Assembly: GCF_030769565.1 (NCBI RefSeq)
Contig: NZ_JAVCAP010000022.1
Span: 62,001-126,000, forward strand
Direction: 5' to 3'
DNA: 64,000 nt
Source: Methylophilus aquaticus
GTDB taxonomy: Bacteria; Pseudomonadota; Gammaproteobacteria; Burkholderiales; Methylophilaceae
Positions 45,457 to 55,805 of this stretch are shown here, piece by piece. Made by a program: the position numbers and the translations under genes. Each line of letters opens with the position of its first letter. The first letter of the stretch is position 1. The notes under the pieces were generated by a model that ran no database searches, was not told the DNA's origin, and saw nothing but the letters and a program-made list of their open reading frames with translations.

Positions 45457-46791
45457 ATGCAAAGCACTCCCAAGGTCGGTTTTGTTTCGTTGGGCTGCCC
45501 CAAAGCCGGTTCGGATTCTGAGCGTATCCTGACCCAGTTGCGGGCCGAAGGCTATGAAATCAGCAATAGCTACGAGCAGTCAGACCTCGTAGTGGTCAAT
45601 ACCTGTGGCTTTATCGATTCTGCTGTGCAGGAGTCGCTTGATGCGATTGGTGAAGCGCTCAACAAGAATGGCAAAGTGATTGTGACTGGTTGTCTGGGCG
45701 CCAAAAAAGACGTGGTCACTGGTGCGCACCCCAGTGTATTGGCAGTGACGGGCCCGCACGCACTCGAAGAGGTGATGGGCCATGTGCATACCCATTTGCC
45801 CAAGCCACATGACCCATTTGCCGATCTGGTGCCACCGCAAGGCATACGGCTGACACCCAAGCATTATGCCTATCTCAAGATTTCGGAAGGCTGTAACCAT
45901 CGATGCAGTTTTTGCATTATCCCCAGCATGCGCGGTGACCTGGTCAGCCGCCCGATTGGCGATGTGTTGAATGAGGCCGAAAGTCTGGTCAATGCCGGTG
46001 TATCTGAGATTCTGGTGATTTCGCAGGACACGTCTGCTTATGGCGTGGATATGAAATTCCGCAAGGGCTTCTGGAATGGCCGCCCGGTGAGAACACATAT
46101 GACCGAGCTCAGTAAAGCCTTGGGCGAGCTGGGTGTGTGGGTGCGGTTGCATTATGTCTATCCATATCCGCATGTGGATGATGTGATTCCCCTGATGGCA
46201 GAAGGCGCCATTCTGCCTTACCTGGATGTGCCATTTCAGCATGCCAGCCCGCGCGTACTCAAAACCATGAAGCGACCTGCCAGTAGCGAGAATAACCTCG
46301 CGCGCATCAAGGCCTGGCGAGACATTTGCCCGGAAATCGCCATTCGCAGTACTTTTATTGTCGGTTTCCCTGGCGAGACAGAAGATGACTTCAAAATGCT
46401 GCTCGATTTTATGGAAGAGGCGCAACTTGATCGTGTAGGCTGCTTTGCCTATTCTGCGGTCGACGGTGCAGCCGCGAATGCCTTGCCTGATCCTGTCGCC
46501 GAAGAAATCAAGCAGGAACGCTTAAGCCGCTTTATGGAAGTGCAAGAGCGCATCAGCGCGGCAAAAGTTGCGGCAAAAGTGGGCAGCCTGCAAACCGTTC
46601 TGGTAGATGAGTTGACTGAAGATGACAATGGCAATGTGATTGCAATTGCCCGCACCAAAGGCGATGCGCCGGAAATTGACGGCATTGTCTATTTGCAGGA
46701 TGGTGAAGGCTTGAACCCGGGCGATTTTGTTGATGTGCAAATCGTCGACTCACAAGGCCACGATTTGATTGGTGCGCCGCCAGAGTTTTAA
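45457..46791 (+). CDS. rimO: Ribosomal protein S12 methylthiotransferase RimO
   Basis: Radical SAM enzyme that adds a methylthio group to Asp-89 of S12. The 444-aa protein has the UPF0004 domain ([36 protein letters not shown], three cysteines for one cluster), the radical SAM motif [11 protein letters not shown] and a C-terminal TRAM domain. The segment KAGSDSE replaces the commoner KNLVDSE. Confidence 0.96.
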   Translation: MQSTPKVGFVSLGCPKAGSDSERILTQLRAEGYEISNSYEQSDLVVVNTCGFIDSAVQESLDAIGEALNKNGKVIVTGCLGAKKDVVTGAHPSVLAVTGPHALEEVMGHVHTHLPKPHDPFADLVPPQGIRLTPKHYAYLKISEGCNHRCSFCIIPSMRGDLVSRPIGDVLNEAESLVNAGVSEILVISQDTSAYGVDMKFRKGFWNGRPVRTHMTELSKALGELGVWVRLHYVYPYPHVDDVIPLMAEGAILPYLDVPFQHASPRVLKTMKRPASSENNLARIKAWRDICPEIAIRSTFIVGFPGETEDDFKMLLDFMEEAQLDRVGCFAYSAVDGAAANALPDPVAEEIKQERLSRFMEVQERISAAKVAAKVGSLQTVLVDELTEDDNGNVIAIARTKGDAPEIDGIVYLQDGEGLNPGDFVDVQIVDSQGHDLIGAPPEF

Positions 46792-46807
46792 TCTGGCTCT
46801 CCTGAAT

Positions 46808-46838
46808 AAAAATGCCGCATGCGCGGCATTTTTATTTT
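46808..46838 (+). terminator. Rho-independent terminator of rimO
   Basis: Eleven-base stem AAAAATGCCGC/GCGGCATTTTT with loop ATGC (46808-46833), followed by ATTTT. The A5 flank means it may also end the leftward 46871 gene. Confidence 0.88.
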
Positions 46839-46870
46839 CCGGGATACTTTTGGCCAGACGGGGCGTCAGC

Positions 46871-47206
46871 TTAGGCCGCAATGGCCGGACGCTCACAGTC
46901 CGCACGCTCTGCAAAAATGTCTAGCGTAAACGGGCAGCGTTTCAGTTTATTGTGTATGTTTTTGCGTTTAGCAGAGGGTTGCAGGTTGACATAAGGCGTC
47001 TGGCTCAAGCGCACATAGCCGGATTGCCTCAGTTTTTCGGCAGTGGTTTCAAACTGGCTAAGCGGGTTATCCATATTTTGCAGGGTAATGCCATGCTTAT
47101 GCACATCCAGTACATGATAAATGGTTTGGGATTGCCCATTTGCGGCAGGTTTGCCGTAGAGCTCTCCCACATGAATGTCGGTTTGCGAATCAGGTATATG
47201 CTGCAT
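46871..47206 (-). CDS. Hypothetical protein
   Basis: 111-aa protein read from an ATG at 47206 (MQHIPDSQTDIHVGELYG); the frame extends nine codons upstream. It looks soluble, with Cys only near the end (KRCPFTLDIFAERADCERPA) and a central segment YHVLDVHKHGITLQNMDN. No family is recognised. It is convergent with rimO and divergent from gltX. Confidence 0.55.
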   Translation of the reverse strand: MQHIPDSQTDIHVGELYGKPAANGQSQTIYHVLDVHKHGITLQNMDNPLSQFETTAEKLRQSGYVRLSQTPYVNLQPSAKRKNIHNKLKRCPFTLDIFAERADCERPAIAA

Positions 47207-47265
47207 GCAAGGATGATAGCGCGTTTGCCGCAAGGCTTCAATCCATCCGCGTAGCCCTTATGCTT

Positions 47266-47289
47266 GATAAGCCGGATGATAAGCCGGAT
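47266..47289. repeat. Tandem 12-base repeat upstream of gltX
   Basis: GATAAGCCGGAT is repeated twice without spacing, 42 bases before the gltX start. The repeat is perfect, so it is probably recent. Confidence 0.7.
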
Positions 47290-47330
47290 GAGCATGTTAA
47301 AATGGGGGCTTGTGTATTTAGAGAGTCATC

Positions 47331-48734
47331 ATGTCAGTTGTTAAAACCCGTTTTGCCCCCAGTCCTACCGGTTATCTGCATATTGGCGGTGCGCGTACTG
47401 CCCTGTTTTCCTGGGCGTATGCCAAGCGGCATGGCGGGCAGTTTATTCTGCGCATTGAGGATACCGATGTGGCGCGTTCAACGCCAGAGGCGGTGCAGGC
47501 GATTCTGGATGGTATGGCCTGGTTGCAACTGGACCATGACGAAGGCCCGTTTTACCAGATGCAGCGCATGGATACTTACAAAAAAATCATTCAGAAAATG
47601 CTGGATGACGGCCATGCTTATTATTGCTATTGCAGCAAAGAAGAGCTGGATGCCTTGCGTGAAACGCAAATGCAGCAGGGTCTGAAGCCGCGCTATGATG
47701 GCCGCTGGCGCCCAGAAACGGACAAAACTTTGCCTGAGGTGCCCCAAGATGTGCCACCAGTGGTGCGCTTTAAAAACCCGACTACAGGCGTGGTGGCTTG
47801 GGATGATATGGTCAAAGGCCGCATTGAAATCGCCAATGCCGAGCTGGATGACCTGATTATTGCGCGCGCCGATGGTACCCCCACCTATAACTTCTGCGTC
47901 GTGGTCGATGACTGGGAGATGGGCGTGACGCAGGTGATTCGTGGTGATGACCATGTGAATAACACGCCGCGTCAGATCAACATGTTGCAAGCCTTGGGTG
48001 CGCAAGTGCCTCAATATGCGCATTTGTCAATGATTTTGGGCGATGATGGCCAAAAACTCTCTAAACGCCATGGTGCTGTGAGTGTGATGCAATATCACGA
48101 GGACGGTTACTTGCGTGAAGCAGTGCTCAATTACCTGGCCCGTTTGGGCTGGTCGCATGGCGATGACGAAGTGTTCAGCATGGCGCAATTCTGTGAGTGG
48201 TTTGACCTTGACCATATCACGCCTTCTGCGGCGCAGTTTAATACTGAAAAACTCAACTGGCTCAATGCGCATTACATTAAAAATCTGCCGCTAGAACGCA
48301 TTGCCGACGAGGTCAAACCTCGGCTGGGCAAACTGGGTGTTACGGAGACCAGTACGCCTGATTTACTGGCAGTGCTGAATTTATACCGTGAGCGTAGCAA
48401 TAATCTGAACCAGTTGGCGCAGGAGATTGCTTTCTTCTACCAGATGCCTGCCATCAACGAAGCCGATGCTGCCAAGCATATTCAGCAGGAAACTTCAGGC
48501 ATTATCGAAAAATTTTTGGAAAAGGCTCAAGATTCCGACTGGGCTGCCGATAACCTACACGATGCGCTTAATTTCGTGGTGACTGAACAGCAGATCAAAT
48601 TTCCCAAGCTGGCGATGCCTTTGCGGGTGGCTTTGATCGGGATTGCACAGTCACCCAGCATTGACCAGGTGATGGCAATTCTGGGTAAAGAAACCTGTTT
48701 GCAGCGCATTCATGCTTTATTTCCAAAAAAATAA
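47331..48734 (+). CDS. gltX: Glutamyl-tRNA synthetase
   Basis: Class I synthetase for tRNA-Glu, 467 aa. The HIGH motif is HIGGARTALFSW near residue 18 and KMSKS is KLSKRHGAVSV near residue 240. The insertion with YCYCSKEELDALRE carries potential zinc ligands. The C-terminal helical anticodon-binding domain is intact. It is followed by hfq after 111 bases. Confidence 0.97.
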   Translation: MSVVKTRFAPSPTGYLHIGGARTALFSWAYAKRHGGQFILRIEDTDVARSTPEAVQAILDGMAWLQLDHDEGPFYQMQRMDTYKKIIQKMLDDGHAYYCYCSKEELDALRETQMQQGLKPRYDGRWRPETDKTLPEVPQDVPPVVRFKNPTTGVVAWDDMVKGRIEIANAELDDLIIARADGTPTYNFCVVVDDWEMGVTQVIRGDDHVNNTPRQINMLQALGAQVPQYAHLSMILGDDGQKLSKRHGAVSVMQYHEDGYLREAVLNYLARLGWSHGDDEVFSMAQFCEWFDLDHITPSAAQFNTEKLNWLNAHYIKNLPLERIADEVKPRLGKLGVTETSTPDLLAVLNLYRERSNNLNQLAQEIAFFYQMPAINEADAAKHIQQETSGIIEKFLEKAQDSDWAADNLHDALNFVVTEQQIKFPKLAMPLRVALIGIAQSPSIDQVMAILGKETCLQRIHALFPKK

Positions 48735-48845
48735 AGCATGGGGATTGAAATTGGAACAAATTAGTACAATTATAGTCATTATGATGGATTGGTGTTCAAG
48801 ATAACAAAAACTCCAATACGATTAAAACAAACAAGGAGCAACTCC

Positions 48846-49088
48846 ATGAATAACAAAGGCCAAATGCTGCAAGACCCTTTTCTGAACGCCTTGAGAAAAG
48901 AACACGTGCAAGTGTCCATTTATCTGGTTAACGGTATCAAGCTGCAAGGTCAAGTGGATTCTTTTGACCAATATGTGATTTTGTTGAAAAACACCGTCAC
49001 CCAAATGGTTTACAAACACGCTATTTCTACCATTGTTCCTGCACGTCCGGTGAATCTTGGGCCGCACGAACCCGCACAAGAATCTTAA
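48846..49088 (+). CDS. hfq: RNA chaperone Hfq
   Basis: 80-aa Sm-like protein that forms a hexameric ring and pairs small RNAs with mRNAs. It begins [20 protein letters not shown] (Sm1 start), has the Sm2 motif YKHAI and a short tail. AAGGAG lies seven bases before the ATG; the frame also extends 19 codons upstream without a ribosome site. It is followed 3 bases later by hflX, the conserved hfq-hflX pair. Confidence 0.98.
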   Translation: MNNKGQMLQDPFLNALRKEHVQVSIYLVNGIKLQGQVDSFDQYVILLKNTVTQMVYKHAISTIVPARPVNLGPHEPAQES

Positions 49089-49091
49089 TGC

Positions 49092-50219
49092 ATGTTTGAC
49101 AGACCTACGGGCGGAGATGCCGTAGTCCTGGTCAGCGTTAACTTTGGGGATGCTGATTATGAAGAAAGCTTGCAAGAGCTCCGCCACCTCGCCGATACTG
49201 CCGGCCTCAATATTTCTGCCACACTGGAAGGTAAACGTCAGTCACCTGATCCCAAATTTTTTATTGGTTCGGGCAAGGCCGATGAACTGAAAGTGCTCAT
49301 GGCTGCGCATGAAAGTAAAGTGGCAGCTTTTAATCACGATTTGAGCCCCTCACAACAGCGTAACCTTGAAAAACATCTCGAGGCTCGGGTGGTAGATCGC
49401 ACCGGCTTGATTCTGGATATTTTTGCCCAGCGTGCGCAGTCACATGAAGGTAAATTACAGGTGGAACTCGCGCAGCTGGAGCATTTGTCTACCCGACTGG
49501 TGCGCGGCTGGACCCACCTTGAGCGTCAAAAAGGTGGGATTGGCGTGCGTGGCGGGCCGGGTGAAACCCAGTTGGAGCTTGACCGTCGCATGTTGCGTGT
49601 GCGCGTCAAGCAGTTGCGCGAAAAGCTGGATAAGCTCAAGCAGCAGCGTGGCATGCAACGGCGTGCACGCAAACGCTCCAATTTGATGACGGTCTCCATT
49701 GTGGGGTATACCAATGCTGGCAAGTCCACTTTGTTCAACCGGCTGACCCATTCAGGGGTGTATGCTGCGGATCAATTGTTTGCCACGCTGGATACTACTT
49801 CACGCAAAATGCATTTGCCTGAAGGTTTTCCTGTGGTGTTGTCTGACACGGTAGGATTTATCAAGCACTTGCCAACGACCTTGATTGAGGCATTTGGCGC
49901 CACACTTGAAGAGGCAGCACAGGCTGATTTGCTGCTGCATGTGGTGGATGTTTCCAGTCCTAACCGGGATGCTCAGATTGAGCAAGTGAATATTATTTTG
50001 AACGAGATTGGTGCAGCCGATGTCAGGCAGGTGCTGGTCTTGAACCAGATTGACAAGCTGGGCATGCCGTCGGGAGTAGACCGTGACGAGTATGGTAATA
50101 TCAAAACTGTAAGGGTTTCAGCTAAAGACGGTGGTGGTATTGAAGATTTACGTCAGGCGCTGTTGGAACATCAGCAATACTTGAAAAAACTGAGTACGGA
50201 AGAGCGTGCTTACGTTTAA
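49092..50219 (+). CDS. hflX: Ribosome-splitting GTPase HflX
   Basis: GTPase that rescues or splits stalled ribosomes. The 375-aa protein has the HflX glycine-rich region (RGWTHLERQKGGIGVRGGPG), G1 [15 protein letters not shown]3 DTVGFIKHLP and NQIDKLG. It is 50 residues shorter at the C-terminus than E. coli HflX, which is within family range. hflK follows after about 28 bases. Confidence 0.96.
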   Translation: MFDRPTGGDAVVLVSVNFGDADYEESLQELRHLADTAGLNISATLEGKRQSPDPKFFIGSGKADELKVLMAAHESKVAAFNHDLSPSQQRNLEKHLEARVVDRTGLILDIFAQRAQSHEGKLQVELAQLEHLSTRLVRGWTHLERQKGGIGVRGGPGETQLELDRRMLRVRVKQLREKLDKLKQQRGMQRRARKRSNLMTVSIVGYTNAGKSTLFNRLTHSGVYAADQLFATLDTTSRKMHLPEGFPVVLSDTVGFIKHLPTTLIEAFGATLEEAAQADLLLHVVDVSSPNRDAQIEQVNIILNEIGAADVRQVLVLNQIDKLGMPSGVDRDEYGNIKTVRVSAKDGGGIEDLRQALLEHQQYLKKLSTEERAYV

Positions 50220-50247
50220 AGATGAATAAAAATACGGAGTGTCATGC

Positions 50248-51444
50248 ATGAGAAAATTCCCCGGCTTTTGGAACAAGAATAACGAAGGCCCACCTGATCT
50301 GGATGAAGTATTCAAAGACTTGAATCAAAAGCTTAACCGTATGTTTGGTGGCAAAGGCAGTCAAGGTAGCGGCAGTGGGCGTGGCCCGTCAACACCTTCT
50401 GCGCCATTACCTGTAGCGCCAATATTGGGTTTGGTGGCAGTGATTTGGTTAGGCTCAGGCTTCTACATCGTGGATCAGGGTTCTCGCGGTGTTGTGTTGC
50501 GCTTTGGTAAGCATGTAGAAACGACCACTCCCGGACCGCGTTGGCATTTACCTTTTCCTATTGAAACGGTTGAAAATGTCAACTTGGAGCAGGTACGTAC
50601 CATTGAAATGGGCTACCGTTCATTTGAAGGTGAGTCTGGGCGAAGCAAAGAGTTGCGCGAATCACTGATGTTGACAGATGATGAAAACATTATTGATTTG
50701 CAAGTGGCTGTGCAATATAACCTCAAATCTGTAGAGGATTATCAGTTTAGCAACCGCTCGACTGAAGAGAGTGTGCGTGGTGTTGCTGAAACAGCGATTC
50801 GCGAAATTGTCGGCAAAAGCAAGATGGACTTCGTGTTGTATGAAGGTCGCGACGATGTTGCCGCCAAAGCGAAGAAACTGATGCAGGATATGCTGGATCG
50901 TTATAAGTCTGGTATTCATGTGGTGAATGTCACCATGCAGAATGCACAGCCTCCGGAGCAGGTGCAGGCTGCGTTTGATGATGCTGTGAAAGCCAAGCAG
51001 GATCTGGAGCGTCAGAAAAACGAAGGCCAGGCATATGCTAATGATGTCATCCCTAAAGCGCGCGGTACGGCTTCAAGGTTGGCTGAAGAGGCTGCGGGTT
51101 ACAAGTTACGTGTCGAGAATGAAGCCAAAGGGAATGCTGATCGGTTTGAACAGGTGCTTGCGCAGTATAACAAGGCGCCGGAAGTGACTCGCCAGCGCTT
51201 GTATCTGGATGCGCAGGAACAGATATTGTCTAATACCAGCAAGGTATTGGTGGATCAAAAAGGCGGAAATAGTATGCTTTATTTGCCTTTGGATAAGCTG
51301 CTTGGATCGGGCGCTGCAAATAATAGTAACAATGCATCGACAGCCGCCACCGGCGAAAAGCTGGTGCAGCCGCCACAATCTGATGCAGGGGTGGTTGAGC
51401 GCACACGCGATGCGCTGAGAAGCCGTGATCGCGAATATCGCTAG
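50248..51444 (+). CDS. hflK: FtsH protease modulator HflK
   Basis: Inner-membrane SPFH protein that forms a cage with HflC around FtsH. The 398-aa protein has a Gly/Pro-rich cytoplasmic N-terminus (GPPDLDEVFKDLNQKLNRMF), one membrane helix (VAPILGLVAVIWLGSGFYIV) and the SPFH domain with a coiled-coil tail and a serine/asparagine-rich end. An in-frame GTG at 50239 exists; the ATG at 50248 is preferred since CGGAG lies at workable spacing. Paired with hflC 20 bases downstream. Confidence 0.95.
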   Translation: MRKFPGFWNKNNEGPPDLDEVFKDLNQKLNRMFGGKGSQGSGSGRGPSTPSAPLPVAPILGLVAVIWLGSGFYIVDQGSRGVVLRFGKHVETTTPGPRWHLPFPIETVENVNLEQVRTIEMGYRSFEGESGRSKELRESLMLTDDENIIDLQVAVQYNLKSVEDYQFSNRSTEESVRGVAETAIREIVGKSKMDFVLYEGRDDVAAKAKKLMQDMLDRYKSGIHVVNVTMQNAQPPEQVQAAFDDAVKAKQDLERQKNEGQAYANDVIPKARGTASRLAEEAAGYKLRVENEAKGNADRFEQVLAQYNKAPEVTRQRLYLDAQEQILSNTSKVLVDQKGGNSMLYLPLDKLLGSGAANNSNNASTAATGEKLVQPPQSDAGVVERTRDALRSRDREYR

Positions 51445-51464
51445 TAGAGCCAGAGGAAGAATAA

Positions 51465-52334
51465 ATGAAAAATATTGGAAGCATCTTGATAGGCATTTTC
51501 ATCCTGCTGGTGGTGATCACTTCGTCAGCTTACACCGTGGATCAGCGAGAGTATGCGCTGGTGTTCCGCTTGGGTGAAATTGTCTCGGTTAAAAAAGAGC
51601 CTGGGCTGTATTTTAAAATGCCTATGGTTGAAAATGTGCGCTATTACGACAAACGTATCCTGACCCTGAACTGGGAGGAGCCTGATCGTTTTATCACCAG
51701 CGAGAAGAAGAATGTGCTGGTGGATTCATTTGTGAAGTGGCGCATTATTGATCCATCGAAATACTACGTTTCTGTACGTGGCGACGAAGTGCAGGCTGAG
51801 CGTCGCTTGTCGCAAATGGTCAATGACGGTTTGCGCGCCGAGTTTGGTAAACGCACGATTCATGATGTAGTGTCCGGTGAGCGCTCGGAAATTATGGAGA
51901 TCCTGCGTCAGCGTGCTGACAAGGAAAGCCGCCAAATGGGGATACAGATTCTGGATGTACGCCTGCGTCGTGTAGACCTGCCTAAAGAAGTGAGTGAGTC
52001 AGTTTATCAACGGATGGAGGCTGAGCGTAAATCAGTTGCCAACGAGCTGCGTTCACAGGGTTCAGCCGCTGCGGAAAAAATTCGTGCTGATGCAGATAGG
52101 CAACGTGAAGTGATTATTGCAGAAGCCTTCCGCGATGCGCAAAAAATCAAAGGTGAGGGGGATGCCAAGGCTTCTGAAATTTATGCGCAAGCGTTTGGTA
52201 AAAATCCTGAATTTTATTCTTTCTACCGCAGTCAGGAAGCTTACAAAAACAGTTTTAAGAGTAAGTCTGATGTGATTATTGTTGATCAAAGTTCTGATTT
52301 CTTTAAATACATGCGTAGTTCTGGTAAGAAATAA
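51465..52334 (+). CDS. hflC: FtsH protease modulator HflC
   Basis: Partner of HflK, 289 aa: an N-terminal membrane helix (ILIGIFILLVVITSSAYTV), SPFH domain (EYALVFRLGEIVSVKKEPGL), and a helical region ending with SSDFFKYMRSSG. It follows hflK with an AGAGGAAG ribosome site and is followed by the DUF2065 gene. Confidence 0.96.
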   Translation: MKNIGSILIGIFILLVVITSSAYTVDQREYALVFRLGEIVSVKKEPGLYFKMPMVENVRYYDKRILTLNWEEPDRFITSEKKNVLVDSFVKWRIIDPSKYYVSVRGDEVQAERRLSQMVNDGLRAEFGKRTIHDVVSGERSEIMEILRQRADKESRQMGIQILDVRLRRVDLPKEVSESVYQRMEAERKSVANELRSQGSAAAEKIRADADRQREVIIAEAFRDAQKIKGEGDAKASEIYAQAFGKNPEFYSFYRSQEAYKNSFKSKSDVIIVDQSSDFFKYMRSSGKK

Positions 52335-52347
52335 CACTGTCTGAAAA

Positions 52348-52527
52348 ATGAACGGATGGTGGATATTGGGTGGTGTGCTGCTGATTGAAGGGTTGATGCC
52401 ATTATTGTTTACGCAAGCATGGCGTCAAACCTTTGAAAAACTGTTGCAGTTACGTGATGGCCAAATTCGTTTTATTGGTTTTTTGTCTGTGCTCGCAGGC
52501 TTGCTGATTCTTCTGTTCAGTCGTTAG
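52348..52527 (+). CDS. DUF2065 family small membrane protein (YjeT-like)
   Basis: 59-aa protein, MNGWWILGGVLLIEGLMPLL at the start and GFLSVLAGLLILLFSR at the end: two membrane helices joined by a charged loop (QTFEKLLQLRDGQIR). DUF2065 proteins regularly follow hflC in betaproteobacteria and gammaproteobacteria; their role is unknown. It starts 13 bases after the hflC stop and is easily missed because of its size. Confidence 0.88.
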   Translation: MNGWWILGGVLLIEGLMPLLFTQAWRQTFEKLLQLRDGQIRFIGFLSVLAGLLILLFSR

Positions 52528-52657
52528 TGTATGCAGTGCCAGCGGGTGAATGGTTGACTCACTGCTGCCAGTTTTCTGTGTTTTGTCAATCGACCGTTAT
52601 GTGTCTTTGAATACTTTACCCGTGTCTAGAACAAGGCTTTGCAGGTATAATAGTAGG

Positions 52658-53812
52658 ATGCATAATTGGTTACTTCCTGAATATATCGAAGACGTGCTGC
52701 CTGCTGAGGCAGCACGTCTGGAGTCCTATAGACGTCAATTGCTTGATTTGTTTCGCGTACATGGTTACCAGTACGTGATGCCTCCCATGATGGAGTATGT
52801 CGAGTCTTTACTCACTGGCACCGGCCATGATCTGGATATTGCGACCTTTAAAGTTGTAGATCAACTCACTGGCCGCCTGATGGGGCTGCGTGCCGATACC
52901 ACGCCGCAAGCTGCACGCATAGATGCACACATGCTCAATCACCAGGGCGTTTCCCGCTTGTGCTATGCAGGCACCGTGTTGCGTACCAAACCGGACGGAT
53001 TGGCACGTACACGTGAGCCTTTGCAGATGGGTGCCGAGTTATATGGGCATGCCGGGATCGAAAGTGATATCGAAGTCCAGCGTCTGATGATCAAAGCCCT
53101 GCAGTTGCTGGGCATGCAAACCCTGTTTGTTGACGTCAGCCACGTCGCCATTTTTGCCAGCCTTTCTCATATGGCCCAGTTGGAAACACAACAAGAAGAA
53201 GAGTTGCAGGCCGCCTTGCACTGCAAGGATGTTGCACGTGTTAAAGCGTTGGTTGCCAATTTACCGGTGAAGGCGCAACAACCCTTTATTGATTTAACGC
53301 ATTTGCATGGTGGTATTGAAGTGCTTGAAAATGCGCATGACTGTCTGCCGGATACCCCGGAAATTGCGCAAGCCTTACAAGAGATGGCAGCCATTGCTGC
53401 GCGTTTGCGCAGTCCGTCCGTCGAAGTGACTTTTGATTTGAGCGAATTGCGCGGTTATCACTATCATAGCGGGCTGGTATTTGCCGCCTATGCCAAAGGC
53501 TATGCTGGCCCGATTGCATTGGGTGGGCGTTATGATGAGGTGGGGGCTGCTTTTGGCCGTGCGCGTCCAGCCACTGGCTTCAGTCTCGACTTGCGTGGTG
53601 CGTTGCTGGCCTTGGGGCCTGCGCAAACCTCCATGGGTGTGTTGGCGCCCGTGTCGGACGATCCTGCCTTGCAAACCATGATAGAAACGCTACGCGCTGA
53701 GGGCACAGTTGTGGTTGAAGCGCTGCCTGAAGCCCCTGTCCATTATTCCGAGCTGGCTTGCGACCGCATCTTGCAAAAGGTGGATGGTTGCTGGCAAGTG
53801 CTTGCTGTTTAG
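52658..53812 (+). CDS. hisZ: ATP phosphoribosyltransferase regulatory subunit HisZ
   Basis: 384-aa HisRS-like protein that, with short-form HisG, starts histidine biosynthesis. It has the class II-like fold (YIEDVLPAEAARLESYRRQLLDLF) and KVVDQLTGRLMGLRADTTPQ in the motif 2 region, but lacks the histidyl-tRNA synthetase signature and anticodon domain. The frame opens at 52550; the ATG at 52658 gives the family start. No hisG is in the window. The hflC-DUF2065-hisZ-purA order is typical for betaproteobacteria. Confidence 0.9.
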   Translation: MHNWLLPEYIEDVLPAEAARLESYRRQLLDLFRVHGYQYVMPPMMEYVESLLTGTGHDLDIATFKVVDQLTGRLMGLRADTTPQAARIDAHMLNHQGVSRLCYAGTVLRTKPDGLARTREPLQMGAELYGHAGIESDIEVQRLMIKALQLLGMQTLFVDVSHVAIFASLSHMAQLETQQEEELQAALHCKDVARVKALVANLPVKAQQPFIDLTHLHGGIEVLENAHDCLPDTPEIAQALQEMAAIAARLRSPSVEVTFDLSELRGYHYHSGLVFAAYAKGYAGPIALGGRYDEVGAAFGRARPATGFSLDLRGALLALGPAQTSMGVLAPVSDDPALQTMIETLRAEGTVVVEALPEAPVHYSELACDRILQKVDGCWQVLAV

Positions 53813-53858
53813 TTGTTAAACAGCATTTGTTACTCATTTTTTAGAAGTTTATATTGAT

Positions 53859-55193
53859 ATGACATCCTCTACTCAAGCAAAAAATGTCGTTGTGATTGGC
53901 ACCCAATGGGGCGACGAAGGCAAAGGTAAAATCGTAGACTGGCTCACTGACCATGCGCAGGGCGTGGTTCGTTTTCAGGGCGGACATAATGCAGGGCATA
54001 CGCTGGTAGTGGGGCAGGGCGCAGCACAAAAGGTCTACAAACTCAATCTCGTGCCTTCAGGGATTGTGCGTGATGGCGTGCTCTGCTATATCGGCAATGG
54101 CGTTGTGCTGGATACTTCGCATTTGCTGAGCGAGATTGCAACGCTTGAACAAGGTGGCCTGGATGTTAAAAATCGTCTTAAAGTCAGTCCAGGCTGTCCA
54201 CTTATCCTGTCGCACCACGTGGCCGTAGATTTGGCGCGTGAAGCCAAACGCAGTGCCGAGAAAAAAATTGGTACGACCGGCAAGGGGATCGGCCCGGCTT
54301 ACGAAGATAAAGTCGCACGTCGCGCACTGCGCGTGTATGACCTGTTTTATCCGGAGCGTTTTGCCGAAAAACTGCGTGAGGTGATGGATTATCACAACTT
54401 TGTGCTCACCAACTATCTGGGTGCTGCAGCCGTGGATTTTCAGCAGCAATATGATGCCAGCATGCAACATGCCAGCGTGTTGAAGCCGATGGTGGCGGAT
54501 ATTTCTGCCGCGTTGTATGAGGCCAATGCACGCGGTGAACATTTGTTGTTTGAAGGCGCACAGGGCACTTTGCTGGACGTGGATCATGGCACTTATCCCT
54601 ATGTGACTTCCAGTAATTGTATCGCTGGTCAGGCGTCTGCAGGCACTGGTGTGGGTGCAAACATGTTGCATTATGTACTGGGCATTACCAAGGCCTACAC
54701 CACACGTGTGGGTGGCGGCCCGTTCCCCAGTGAACTGGATATCGATACCGAAGGTGCACCCGGCTACCAAATGTCAACCGTAGGCCAGGAAATCGGCACA
54801 GTTACCAAACGCAAGCGTCGTTGTGGCTGGTTTGATGCCGCTGCATTACGCCGTTCTGCGCGTATCAATGGCTTGACTGGCTTGTGTATTACCAAGCTCG
54901 ATGTGCTCGATGGTATTGATGAACTCAATATCTGTACTGGTTACAAACTGGATGGCAAGGTGGTCGATATGCTGCCTATTGGTGCGGATGACGTGGCGCG
55001 TTGTGAACCGATTTATGAAACTGTTTCCGGTTGGCAGGAAAGTACATTTGGTGCCAAAACCTGGGAAGCACTGCCTAAAAATGCGCAGCATTATCTGAAG
55101 CGCCTGGAAACCGTGTGTGGTGTGCCGATTGCGATTGTGTCTACAGGCCCCGAGCGCGATGAAACCATTGTCCTGCAACATCCTTTTGCTTGA
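53859..55193 (+). CDS. purA: Adenylosuccinate synthetase
   Basis: GTP-dependent enzyme of AMP synthesis, 444 aa. P-loop-like [18 protein letters not shown], the IMP-binding GGHNAGHT, and [13 protein letters not shown] are all present; the late region [11 protein letters not shown] is also typical. It lies between hisZ and the cofactor cluster; the flavoprotein gene starts 19 bases after the stop, so the cofactor genes may be read from the purA transcript. Confidence 0.97.
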   Translation: MTSSTQAKNVVVIGTQWGDEGKGKIVDWLTDHAQGVVRFQGGHNAGHTLVVGQGAAQKVYKLNLVPSGIVRDGVLCYIGNGVVLDTSHLLSEIATLEQGGLDVKNRLKVSPGCPLILSHHVAVDLAREAKRSAEKKIGTTGKGIGPAYEDKVARRALRVYDLFYPERFAEKLREVMDYHNFVLTNYLGAAAVDFQQQYDASMQHASVLKPMVADISAALYEANARGEHLLFEGAQGTLLDVDHGTYPYVTSSNCIAGQASAGTGVGANMLHYVLGITKAYTTRVGGGPFPSELDIDTEGAPGYQMSTVGQEIGTVTKRKRRCGWFDAAALRRSARINGLTGLCITKLDVLDGIDELNICTGYKLDGKVVDMLPIGADDVARCEPIYETVSGWQESTFGAKTWEALPKNAQHYLKRLETVCGVPIAIVSTGPERDETIVLQHPFA

Positions 55194-55212
55194 TTGGTGA
55201 AGGGGTAATCAC

Positions 55213-55800
55213 ATGAAAGCACAGCGTCTGGCATGGGCCATTACCGGATCCGGGCATTATTTGCGCGAATCGCTGGCGATATTGCAGACCTTGCAGGATG
55301 TGGACGTTTATCTGAGCCGCGCGGCCGCTGAAATTATTCAGCAATACGGTTTTCAGGCCCAGCTCGAGGCCACGGGCCACAAAGTGTATCAGGACAAAAC
55401 CGCCAGCAGTGTCCCCGTTGAACGATTCTACGAAGGCGTTTATCACACGCTGGTGGTTTCCCCTGCGACCTCCAATACCATTGCCAAAATGGCGTATGGT
55501 TTTTCTGATAGTCTGGTCACCAACCTGTTTGCGCAGGCAGGCAAGACACGTGTACACAGCATCGTATTTGCCTGCGATACGGCGCCAGAGCTTGAGTCAG
55601 AAGCGCCCCGTGACCACATGGTCAAAGTATATCCGCGCCATATTGACCTGCATAATGTGGGTCTGTTAAAGCAGTTTGCAGACACTGACGTTGTCGAAGA
55701 TATGGATGCATTGCAAGATGCCATCATGCAGCGGCTGGCGGGTGTGCATGCAGTGCATTTGCATGCAGGTGTGGAAGTTTCCGAGCAACAGGCGGTGTAA
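55213..55800 (+). CDS. Flavoprotein, dihydromethanopterin reductase (DmrB/AfpA)-like
   Basis: 195-aa HFCD-type flavoprotein. The N-terminus LAWAITGSGHYLRESLAIL and the VVSPATSNTIAKMAYGFSDS stretch (PASANT-like, FMN binding) are those of the archaeoflavoprotein AfpA/DmrB group, which reduces dihydromethanopterin to the active tetrahydro form. In aerobic methylotrophs such genes accompany H4MPT genes. Here it is the first gene of a compact set with the DHPS-like, DUF447 and mfnB genes. The reaction is inferred from family and context. Confidence 0.82.
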   Translation: MKAQRLAWAITGSGHYLRESLAILQTLQDVDVYLSRAAAEIIQQYGFQAQLEATGHKVYQDKTASSVPVERFYEGVYHTLVVSPATSNTIAKMAYGFSDSLVTNLFAQAGKTRVHSIVFACDTAPELESEAPRDHMVKVYPRHIDLHNVGLLKQFADTDVVEDMDALQDAIMQRLAGVHAVHLHAGVEVSEQQAV

Positions 55801-55805
55801 CGCGC

